From the NCBI GenBank assembly GCA_958414155.1, contig CATYWI010000130.1:1-5082 (forward strand): a stretch of DNA of 5,082 nucleotides, read 5' to 3'. Made by a program: the position numbers and the translations under genes. Under the pieces are notes generated by a model. It ran no database searches and was not told the origin of the DNA. It saw nothing but the letters and a program-made list of their open reading frames with translations. Source of the stretch: an uncultured Anaerotruncus sp. Its GTDB lineage: Bacteria; Bacillota_A; Clostridia; Oscillospirales; CAG-272. Positions within the stretch are counted from its first letter, which is position 1, and every line of letters begins with the position of its first letter. Shown in pieces: positions 1 through 5,082 of the stretch.

Positions 1-2
1 GC

Positions 3-1328
3 GCGGCGGCGCTGATCCTTGCATGGCTTACGGTAATGCTGACCCTCGGCGGATGTCTTCCGCATGGCGGCGGGGATGCTACCTCGGCGTGGACCGTGGA
101 CACCTCCGAGCCTGCGACTGCCGGGGTCACGACAGTCGAGCAGACATCACCTCCCGAAACAACACTTCCGGAGACGACAGCCGAGGCGACTACCGAGTCT
201 CCCGGAACAGATCCGCTGCCGCCGGATATCATTGTGAACTTTGCCGCGTGCGGTGACAATATTCTTTACCGTCCCGCAATATGGGAAGCTGCCGACCGCG
301 CACAGGCAGGCGGCAGAAAATACAATTTCAGACCGATATATAAGAATGTCGAATCTATCATTGCCGCCGCAGACGTGGCGTTTATAAATCAGGAGACGGT
401 CATCGGCGGTGCTGAATTCGGCTATTCCGGATATCCGCTCTTCAACAGCCCGCAGGATATCGCCGACGATCTTGTTGACCTCGGCTTTGATATCGTTTCG
501 CTTGCCAATAATCATATCCTCGATATGCGCGAGCGCGGTCTTTTGAATACGATAAACTATTGGCGTACATTGCCGGTGGTGACTGTCGGCGCGTATCTTG
601 ACGCCGAGGACGAAGCCACGCTTCGTATTATCGAGCGCAACGGCGTGAGGATAGCCGTGCTGGCGTATACCTACGGCGCAAACGGACGAACGGTAGCCGC
701 CGATTCGTCGCTTGTCGTTCCTTTTTACAAGGAGCCGCGCAAGGATTCCCCGGACTACGGAACGATATTTGAGGAAAAACTCCGTAGCGAGGTGGCAAAG
801 GCAAAGGCTGCCGCCGATGTGGTGCTCGTATCGGTCCATTGGGGATATGAGGATACGCAGAAGGTCAACGAGGAGCAGAAAAAGGTCGCACAGATACTCT
901 GCGACGCAGGCGCGGATATAATTCTCGGTCAGCACCCGCACGTTTTACAGCCGATAGAATATATAAAAAGCACAGACGGAGAGCATACGGCGTTCTGCTC
1001 GTATTCGCTCGGCAATTTCCTCGGTATGCAGGGCTATGATTACAACGCCTTGTCAGGAATACTTACGTTTGATATCCGTGTCGGACTCGACGGCGTTGCG
1101 GTCGAAAACGTGCTTCTGACCCCCACGGTGTCATATTTCAACAAGGATTTCCGCGATAACGAGATATATCTTCTTTCGGATTTTACGGACGAGCTTTGCA
1201 GAACACACTGCGTGGCTGTGCGCGGCGGGGACGGAACGTTCGGCGGCGTGATAACGCTCCGCTCGCTGAGATATTACCTCAACAACGCGATAGCCGATGA
1301 ATACCTTCCGCCGGAATTCAGGAAATAA
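3..1328 (+). CDS. CapA-family (poly-gamma-glutamate biosynthesis type) lipoprotein, 5' end outside window
   Basis: The product looks like a CapA/PgsA-type protein of the metallophosphatase-like fold, a family linked to poly-gamma-glutamate capsule synthesis or anchoring, though many members have unknown substrates. Numbering from the ATG at base 36, I see ACGDNILYR (71-79), FINQE (116-120), SLANNHILD (155-163), VSVHWGYED (265-273), GQHPH (298-302) and SYSLGNF (322-328), the family motifs in the usual order. That ATG is probably not the start: the frame is open to the left edge and the preceding codons read AAALILAWLTV, then MLTLGGC. This is a hydrophobic signal-peptide core with a lipobox (LGGC, Cys at 54-56), so the protein is probably lipid-anchored outside the membrane. 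Residues 14-63 form a Thr/Pro/Glu/Ser-rich linker with repeated ETT units. The stop is TAA at 1326-1328, and about 100 residues follow SLGNF. The fold assignment is firm; the substrate is unknown. Confidence 0.93.
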   Translation, partial: AAALILAWLTVMLTLGGCLPHGGGDATSAWTVDTSEPATAGVTTVEQTSPPETTLPETTAEATTESPGTDPLPPDIIVNFAACGDNILYRPAIWEAADRAQAGGRKYNFRPIYKNVESIIAAADVAFINQETVIGGAEFGYSGYPLFNSPQDIADDLVDLGFDIVSLANNHILDMRERGLLNTINYWRTLPVVTVGAYLDAEDEATLRIIERNGVRIAVLAYTYGANGRTVAADSSLVVPFYKEPRKDSPDYGTIFEEKLRSEVAKAKAAADVVLVSVHWGYEDTQKVNEEQKKVAQILCDAGADIILGQHPHVLQPIEYIKSTDGEHTAFCSYSLGNFLGMQGYDYNALSGILTFDIRVGLDGVAVENVLLTPTVSYFNKDFRDNEIYLLSDFTDELCRTHCVAVRGGDGTFGGVITLRSLRYYLNNAIADEYLPPEFRK

Positions 1329-1335
1329 TGGATAC

Positions 1336-1355
1336 AGCCGCGCTTTTGCGCGGCT
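1336..1355 (+). other. Short GC-rich hairpin just after capA
   Basis: AGCCGCGC (1336-1343), a TTTT loop and GCGCGGCT (1348-1355) form a perfect 8-bp stem beginning 8 bases after the capA stop. No T-run follows (next bases are CAGATTAC), so on its own it is a poor intrinsic terminator. It may stabilise the 3' end of the capA message or act together with the larger hairpin at 1366. Confidence 0.6.
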
Positions 1356-2096
1356 CAGATTACTGACAAAGCCCATCTCAAGTGAGAGATGGGCTTTGTA
1401 TTTTTGCAAAAACAGAGAAGAAGCATAAAGAAATTTGAGGTACCCCTCCGGCACAGGTGTGCTGTTTTCTTCATATTCTGCACGGCGGCAGTAAGCAGGC
1501 ACTGCTCGGCAACCTTAGAAAGCCCCCGCATACGGCAATAACGGAGGCCGTATAATTCTTTGGAATCGGCAAAGCTGCGCTCCACCGTTTCCTTTCTCCT
1601 CTTGTAAATACTCTTACCCTTTTCCGTATGGGTAAAGGCATACGCCATAACCTTGAAATCTTCCCATACGTGACGTCGTAAGCTCTTTCTTTCCTGTTTC
1701 GCACTTAAACATTCCTCCCGTCTTGGACAATTTGCACATCTGTCGCCCTTGCATTTGTATTCCTTGTAACCGTTTCTGCCTGTGGTCACGTATTCCGGAT
1801 ATTTATGCTCCGGGCAGATATATACGTCCCATTCGGGTATGTATTTCCGTCCTTTCTGTTGGCAGCCTCGGCGGTGTCCCATAGCCGCTTGTATTACCGC
1901 CCTGACTGTTATCGTCAAAGTAGTTTTCCTTTTCCTCCTCGCTCTCTTCCTTTACTTCATCGCCGTCGAATTTCAAAGGCTTTTTACCATGTTCAACACG
2001 GTCTTCGTTGATCGCTTTGTTCAGATCATCGATATATTCCTTGGCTTCGACCTTAGCTTGCTTTTCCACAAACTTGTTCTTGTTGGCATTGTAACA
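1355..2096 (-). pseudogene. IS1182-type transposase remnant, N-terminus and catalytic core deleted
   Basis: Two minus-strand frames carry parts of one transposase. The upstream part (about 2096 down to 1905) reads [20 protein letters not shown], then [15 protein letters not shown], an acidic stretch and NYFDDN; I recognise this as the linker that precedes the DDE core in IS1182-family transposases. The downstream part (about 1867 down to the stop at 1355) reads [19 protein letters not shown], then a Cys cluster (CKGDRCANCPRREEC), RRHVWEDF, and KETVERSFADSKELYGLRY followed by RGLSKVAEQ, the C-terminal end with the probable third acidic residue (Glu codon 1580-1582). The N-terminal domain is gone: the frame meets a TAG at 2097-2099. 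The core holding the first two catalytic Asp residues is also missing, and the reading frame changes within 1865-1905. The remaining coding length is far below the roughly 450-550 residues usual in this family. The product cannot be active. Confidence 0.85.
1366..1407 (+). terminator. Intrinsic terminator-like hairpin downstream of capA
   Basis: ACAAAGCCCATCTC (1366-1379) pairs perfectly with GAGATGGGCTTTGT (1386-1399) around a 6-base loop, and ATTTTTGC follows, so the hairpin plus T-run points along the plus strand. It would end capA transcription. The same DNA is the last part of the minus-strand transposase frame, so it may have come with the insertion sequence as an end structure that blocks incoming transcription. 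There is no T-run on the minus-strand side. Confidence 0.75.
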
Positions 2097-2100
2097 CTAC

Positions 2101-2157
2101 AAATAACTAAAAAAATAATAAACGACCGTTGACAACCGGACGCGCAAACGATATAAT
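2101..2157 (+). promoter_or_regulatory. Perfect-consensus sigma-A promoter with A/T-rich upstream region
   Basis: TTGACA (2129-2134) and TATAAT (2152-2157) are separated by exactly 17 bases, an ideal housekeeping promoter. The 24 bases from 2101 are nearly all A and T with an A-run, resembling an UP element. The expected transcription start is near 2164, so it would drive the 39-codon frame and the ABC genes. It begins just past the end of the transposase relic. A promoter this strong usually needs a repressor, which fits the palindrome immediately downstream. Confidence 0.9.
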
Positions 2158-2171
2158 ATAATACACTGTAT

Positions 2172-2207
2172 TAAGGAAACGCATGTAGCGCAACATTGGT
2201 TTCCTTA
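2172..2207 (+). promoter_or_regulatory. 36-bp near-palindrome, probable operator (or 5'-leader hairpin)
   Basis: Outer arms TAAGGAAAC (2172-2180) and GTTTCCTTA (2199-2207) are perfectly complementary. Inner arms ATGT (2183-2186) and ACAT (2193-2196) also match in register, so 13 of the 15 outer and inner arm positions pair symmetrically. It starts about 8 bases after the predicted transcription start and ends one base before the ribosome binding site at 2209. A size of 28-36 bp with dyad symmetry next to a TetR-like reading frame suggests a TetR-family operator acting as a block to transcription. As RNA it would fold into a long stem beside the ribosome binding site, so RNA-level control is the alternative. 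Confidence 0.72.
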
Positions 2208-2218
2208 CGGAGGTGGCT

Positions 2219-2338
2219 ATGCTGCGAAATTTTATGCTTACAAAAGAACAGGTGATAAATGCAGCGATCGGGTTTACGCGTGAGCGCGGGTTTGCGGCGG
2301 TAACGGCGCGCGCTCCGCGCTGCGGGAAAGAGAGATAA
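2219..2338 (+). pseudogene. Truncated TetR-family regulator N-terminus (39 codons), possible coupled leader peptide
   Basis: A frame of 39 residues starts at ATG 2219 behind a very strong ribosome binding site (GGAGGTGG, 2209-2216; short spacing) and ends with TAA 2336-2338, one base before the ATG of the ABC ATPase gene. Residues 6-32, beginning MLTKEQVINAAIGFTRERGF and continuing to TARA, match the first helices of TetR-type DNA-binding domains (pattern: TKEQI, a two-Ala helix, ERGF, then T-A-R). The recognition helix and whole ligand-binding domain, about 150 residues in normal members, are absent; after TARA the frame ends in PRCGKER. It cannot act as a normal repressor. It may survive because its translation feeds ribosomes to the ABC gene, whose own site is weak. 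The TetR likeness rests on about 27 residues and is inference. Confidence 0.6.
2304..2322 (+). other. GC-rich hairpin just before the ABC ATPase start
   Basis: Bases 2304-2310 pair with 2316-2322 (core GCGCG/CGCGC, one G-T pair) around the loop CGCTC. No T-run follows, so it is not a terminator. It ends 17 bases before the ATPase ATG and lies inside the end of the TetR-like frame. Ribosomes translating that frame would melt it, so it could help make ATPase translation depend on upstream translation. This role is speculative. Confidence 0.4.
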
Positions 2339-2339
2339 T

Positions 2340-3044
2340 ATGCTTAAGATCACACATCTGACAAAACAGTACGGCGAGAAAAAAGCCGTAGATGACCTGA
2401 GCCTTGAGATAAAGCCCGGCGAAATATACGGCTTTATCGGTCATAACGGCGCGGGCAAGACGACCACTCTCAAATCGGTGGTTGGAATACTTCAGTTTGA
2501 CGCCGGAGAGATACTCATAGACGGTACATCGATAAAGGACGATCCGCTGACCTGCAAGCGCAAGATAGCGTATATCCCCGATAATCCTGATATTTACGAG
2601 TACATGACGGGTATAAAGTATCTGAACTTCATTGCGGATATATTCGGCGTTCCCGCCGATGTGCGGACCGAACGTATACATAAGTATTCGGATATGTTCG
2701 AGATAACCGGCGATCTGGCTCAGCCGATAGCCGCATATTCGCACGGTATGAAGCAAAAGCTGGCGATAATCGCGGCGTGGATTCATCAGCCGAGGCTGAT
2801 AATCATGGATGAGCCTTTCGTGGGGCTTGATCCCAAGGCGGCGCACCTGCTCAAGGGCATGATGCGCGAGGTCTGCAACGCGGGCGGAGCGATATTCTTC
2901 TCAACGCACGTTCTTGAGGTGGCGGAAAAGCTGTGCGACAAGGTCGCGATAATCAAGGGCGGAAAACTGATACGTTCCGGTACTATGGAAGAAGTCAGAG
3001 GAGACGCTTCGCTTGAGGATGTGTTCCTTGAACTGGAGGGCTGA
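2340..3044 (+). CDS. ABC transporter ATP-binding protein (ABC-2 exporter type)
   Basis: This is a complete 234-residue cytoplasmic ATPase that should power the permease encoded next to it. Motifs in order are Walker A GHNGAGKTT (34-42), a Q-loop region reading IAYIPDNPDIY (76-86), signature YSHGMKQKL (133-141), Walker B LIIMDEP (153-159), D-loop GLDP (162-165) and switch His (STH, 188-190). Two sites depart from the textbook: there is no Gln in the Q-loop (D/N instead), and the signature is SHGMKQ rather than LSGGQ. Both occur in ABC-2 type ATPases, so the protein is probably active. The start ATG follows the TetR-like frame by one base. Its own upstream purine run (GGGAAAGAGAG, 2323-2333) is a weak ribosome binding site, suggesting coupled translation. 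The C-terminus ends SLEDVFLELEG, typical of the group. The exported substrate cannot be told from the sequence. Confidence 0.95.
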   Translation: MLKITHLTKQYGEKKAVDDLSLEIKPGEIYGFIGHNGAGKTTTLKSVVGILQFDAGEILIDGTSIKDDPLTCKRKIAYIPDNPDIYEYMTGIKYLNFIADIFGVPADVRTERIHKYSDMFEITGDLAQPIAAYSHGMKQKLAIIAAWIHQPRLIIMDEPFVGLDPKAAHLLKGMMREVCNAGGAIFFSTHVLEVAEKLCDKVAIIKGGKLIRSGTMEEVRGDASLEDVFLELEG

Positions 3045-3047
3045 TCC

Positions 3048-4646
3048 ATGCTTTGCGTGCTTGTAAAAAAACAGCTTTTTGAGATATTCAAAAGCTACTT
3101 TTATGATGCAAAAAAGAATCGTGCACGTTCAAAAGGCGCAACGGCGGCGTATCTTATCTTTTTTGCGATCCTCATGATCGTGTTGCTCGGCGGAATATTC
3201 ACGTTCGTTTCGCTCGGTCTCTGCGTCTCTATGGTTTCTGTGGGGATGGATTGGCTTTACTTTGCGATAATGGGGCTTATGGCGGTATTCCTTGGTGCCT
3301 TCGGCAGTGTATTCAATACATATTCGGGGCTTTATCTTGCCAAGGATAACGACCTGCTGCTTTCCATGCCGATACCGGTGCGTATCATTATGACGTCAAG
3401 ACTGCTCGCAGTTTACCTTATGGGACTCATGTACTCCGGCGTTGTAATGATCCCCGCAGTGGCAGTCTACCTCATTTTTGCGCCTCTGACTGTTTCGGCA
3501 GTCGTCGGAGCGCTGCTCTCCGTGTTCCTTATATCGGTTTTTGTGCTCACGCTTTCCGCGGCTCTCGGCTGGGTGGTCGCAAAGATAAGCCTGAAGCTGA
3601 AAAACAAGAGCTTCATCACCGTCATCGTTTCACTGGTGTTTATCGCCGCGTATTATTTCTTCTACAGCAAGGCAGGACAGATCATTGCAGACCTCGCCGA
3701 AAATGCCGTGCTGTACGGTGAAAAAATAAAGGGAGCGGCATATCCCATTTACATTTTCGGCAGAGTCGGCACCGGCGACTGGCTTGCAATGCTTATTGTG
3801 TCGGCGGTCGTTATGGCGCTGTTCGGTCTCATGTGGTGGCTCATATCACGCAGCTTTATCAGGATCGTAACATCCTCCGGACCGGTAGCAAAGCACAGGT
3901 ACGTGGAAGGTACGCTAAAGCGCGGCAGTGTCGGAGCGGCGCTCCTCAAAAAGGAATTTTCGCGCTTTACCGCAAGTCCCAATTATATGCTGAACTGCGG
4001 TATGGGCGTGCTTATGCTTCCCGTGTTGGGCGTGCTGATGCTCATAAAGGGAAACGATCTGGCGGCAATGATGGGACAGAACCTTGCGTGGTTGCCGGAT
4101 GTGACAAATATCATTTTTATTGCGGCTGTCTGCACGGCTGCTTCAATGAACGATATGGTCGCCCCGTCGGTTTCACTGGAGGGTAAAAGCCTGTGGCTTT
4201 TACAGTCTCTGCCGGTAGTTCCGTGGCAGGTATTGCGCGCCAAGATATCGGTGCAATTGTTCCTTACCGGGATCCCTGCGCTTTTCGCTGTGATCTGCGT
4301 GGCTATTGTGCGCCGCATGACGGTACTTCAGATCCTTCTGTCGGTGCTGACCGTGGGACTTTACGTACTGCTCATGGCGCTGTTCGATTCTTTCCTGGGA
4401 CTCAGAATGCCCAATCTTACGTGGACCAGCGAAATAACGCCGATAAAGCAGGGAATGGCGGTTACAGTGTCCGTGTTTGGCGGGTTTCTGCTCACTATTG
4501 TGTTTGTTGTGTTGTATTTTGCCCTTGGAAGATGGCTCGGAGCCACCGTGTATCTCCTCATCGCCGACGCTTTGGCGGCGGTGCTTGCGGTCCTGCTTGC
4601 GATCTGGCATAAAACGAAAGGAGCGGCGATATTCGCATCGCTTTGA
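3048..4646 (+). CDS. Large ABC-2 type exporter permease (about 12 membrane helices)
   Basis: This is a 532-residue integral membrane protein, the probable transport partner of the preceding ATPase. Hydrophobic segments fall near residues 33-60, 68-90, 118-145, 148-178, 188-206, 245-266, 316-334, 351-367, 402-422, 428-450, 470-492 and 498-520. The two halves look alike: NDLLLSMPIPVRIIMTSRLL (101-120) and SLWLLQSLPVVPWQVLRAKI (381-400) occupy equivalent places, so the gene seems to be a fused duplication of a six-helix unit. The size and the repeated LLxSxP motif recall a family of putative ABC exporter permeases (ABC_tran_2 type). The N-terminus is basic and cytoplasmic, with no cleavable signal. 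A good ribosome binding site (GGAGGG, 3035-3040) sits 7 bases before the ATG inside the end of the ATPase gene, and the gap is only 3 bases, so the two are co-transcribed. The substrate is unknown. Confidence 0.88.
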   Translation: MLCVLVKKQLFEIFKSYFYDAKKNRARSKGATAAYLIFFAILMIVLLGGIFTFVSLGLCVSMVSVGMDWLYFAIMGLMAVFLGAFGSVFNTYSGLYLAKDNDLLLSMPIPVRIIMTSRLLAVYLMGLMYSGVVMIPAVAVYLIFAPLTVSAVVGALLSVFLISVFVLTLSAALGWVVAKISLKLKNKSFITVIVSLVFIAAYYFFYSKAGQIIADLAENAVLYGEKIKGAAYPIYIFGRVGTGDWLAMLIVSAVVMALFGLMWWLISRSFIRIVTSSGPVAKHRYVEGTLKRGSVGAALLKKEFSRFTASPNYMLNCGMGVLMLPVLGVLMLIKGNDLAAMMGQNLAWLPDVTNIIFIAAVCTAASMNDMVAPSVSLEGKSLWLLQSLPVVPWQVLRAKISVQLFLTGIPALFAVICVAIVRRMTVLQILLSVLTVGLYVLLMALFDSFLGLRMPNLTWTSEITPIKQGMAVTVSVFGGFLLTIVFVVLYFALGRWLGATVYLLIADALAAVLAVLLAIWHKTKGAAIFASL

Positions 4647-4669
4647 TGCATGCGTGTGATATCGCATCG
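4628..4669 (+). repeat. Short imperfect direct repeat spanning the permease stop
   Basis: GATATTCGCATCG (4628-4640) and GATATCGCATCG (4658-4669) differ by one T and lie 30 bases apart, on either side of the TGA at 4644-4646. GATGC at 4645-4649 can pair with GCATC at 4635-4639 or at 4664-4668, giving alternative small hairpins in the 31-base intergenic gap. No T-run follows, so it is not a terminator. It may be a remnant of a small tandem duplication. Confidence 0.4.
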
Positions 4670-4677
4670 GATAACAG

Positions 4678-5082
4678 ATGGAAAATATAAATAATATAAT
4701 TCGTATAGATCACCTTTGCAAATCATTCGGTGATGTAAAAGCGGTTGATGACCTCAGCTTCCGCGTAGGAGAGGGCGAGCTGTTTGCCTTTCTCGGCGTG
4801 AACGGCGCGGGAAAGTCAACTACGATAAACATAATATGCGGTCAACTCAGCAAGGACAGCGGTACCGTGTCTATCGACGGCGCCGATATCGATACCGAGC
4901 TTGACCGCGTAAAGCGGACGCTCGGTGTGGTTTTTCAGGGTTCTGTGCTTGACAAGGAGCTTTCCGTATCCGATAATCTTGAAAGCCGTGCGGCGCTTTA
5001 CGGAATTCACGGCGCGGCGTTCAGACGTCGTCTTGCAGAGCTTGCCGGGCTTCTTGAATTCGGCGACCTTCTGTCACGTCCT
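4678..5082 (+). CDS. Second ABC transporter ATP-binding protein, DrrA/CcmA-like, cut by right edge
   Basis: The first 135 codons of an ABC ATPase are open to the last base. Visible motifs are Walker A GVNGAGKST (40-48) and a Q-loop with its Gln (LGVVFQGSVLDKELSV, 82-97); the text stops at LLSRP (131-135), just before the expected signature motif. The wording around the Q-loop and ALYGI (106-110) resembles ATPases of the drug/antibiotic exporter type (DrrA/CcmA-like), a different subgroup from the ATPase at 2340. An in-frame TAA lies at 4672-4674, so ATG 4678 is the earliest start; no convincing ribosome binding site precedes it, only CGGA further up. It follows the permease gene by 31 bases in the same direction and probably belongs to the same operon, serving a permease encoded beyond the window. 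Confidence 0.93.
   Translation, partial: MENINNIIRIDHLCKSFGDVKAVDDLSFRVGEGELFAFLGVNGAGKSTTINIICGQLSKDSGTVSIDGADIDTELDRVKRTLGVVFQGSVLDKELSVSDNLESRAALYGIHGAAFRRRLAELAGLLEFGDLLSRP

Larger units (their letters stand above)
1355..2100 (-). mobile_element. Decayed IS1182-family insertion sequence fragment
   Basis: This is the insertion-sequence DNA around the transposase relic. Its left limit lies near the transposase stop and the 1366-1399 hairpin; its right limit lies near 2097-2100, where transposase-like sequence ends and an A-rich stretch begins. I found no matching terminal inverted repeat at the right side and no convincing target-site duplication, as expected if one end was lost by deletion. 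Exact ends are uncertain. It separates capA from the ABC operon. Confidence 0.7.

Noticed and set aside
23..256. 77-residue plus-strand frame near the left edge
   Set aside because: It is an out-of-frame reading of the capA signal peptide and linker; its Arg/Cys/Asp-rich composition reflects the frame shift.
147..941. 264-residue open frame on the minus strand inside capA
   Set aside because: It lies wholly antisense to a well-supported CapA frame, has no recognisable domain and is rich in Arg/Cys/His runs typical of a shadow frame.
1131..1502. 123-residue minus-strand frame spanning the capA end and the transposase end
   Set aside because: It overlaps capA antisense and reads the transposase C-terminus in the wrong frame; the real transposase match is in the frame ending at 1355.
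1355..2100. Target-site duplication around the IS relic
   Set aside because: Short matches such as ACTGACAAAG versus ACTACAAATAAC are too weak, and the right end of the element appears to be deleted.
1782..2132. 116-residue hydrophobic plus-strand frame across the IS relic
   Set aside because: It is antisense to recognisable transposase linker sequence; its Phe/Leu richness comes from the Glu/Lys-rich minus strand.
2274..2846. 190-residue minus-strand open frame over the first ABC ATPase
   Set aside because: It is antisense to the Walker A-to-Walker B region of a clear ATPase gene; no domain is recognisable.
4200..4667. 155-residue minus-strand open frame over the permease C-terminal half
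   Set aside because: It is a His/Arg-rich shadow of hydrophobic codons in the real permease frame.
1..5082. CRISPR arrays, tRNA or rRNA genes, known riboswitches
   Set aside because: I saw no regularly spaced repeats, no tRNA cloverleaf-like segment and no rRNA-like conserved stretch. The 2164-2218 leader is too short and simple for a known riboswitch class.

Overview
The window (5082 bases, about 50% GC by eye) reads like a chromosomal piece of a Gram-positive Clostridia genome, possibly Ruminococcus or another Oscillospiraceae. The reasons are frequent ATA and TAT codons in a mid-GC background, strong GGAGG-type ribosome binding sites, a Gram-positive style lipoprotein CapA, an IS1182-type transposase remnant and ABC-2 exporter genes. 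The organism assignment is inference.

Layout. (1) Bases <1-1328, plus strand: the body of a CapA-family protein. In-frame sequence upstream of the first ATG (36) encodes a hydrophobic stretch ending in a lipobox Cys, so the gene starts before the window and the product is probably a surface lipoprotein. (2) Bases 1336-1405: two hairpins; the second has a 14-bp stem and a T-run and looks like a terminator. (3) Bases about 1355-2096, minus strand: a decayed IS1182-type transposase lacking its N-terminal domain and most of its catalytic core, with a frame change at the deletion. (4) Bases 2100-2338: a perfect-consensus sigma-A promoter, a 36-bp near-palindrome just downstream of the expected start site, a strong ribosome binding site and a 39-codon reading frame resembling only the first part of a TetR-family regulator. 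(5) Bases 2340-3044, 3048-4646 and 4678->5082, plus strand: an ABC ATPase, a large 12-helix ABC-2 type permease and the start of a second, DrrA/CcmA-like ABC ATPase that runs off the right edge.

How they work together. The plus-strand genes from 2219 on are tightly packed (1-base, 3-base and 31-base gaps) and probably form one operon driven by the promoter at 2129-2157. The first ATPase and the permease make a plausible exporter; the second ATPase probably pairs with a permease beyond the window. The usual regulator seems to have collapsed into a 39-aa leader peptide while its likely operator survives. capA is a separate unit, insulated from the operon by the terminator hairpin and the transposase relic.

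I see no clearly new system here. The most unusual part is the 2129-2340 control region: ideal promoter, large palindrome, and a truncated regulator coupled to the ABC genes.
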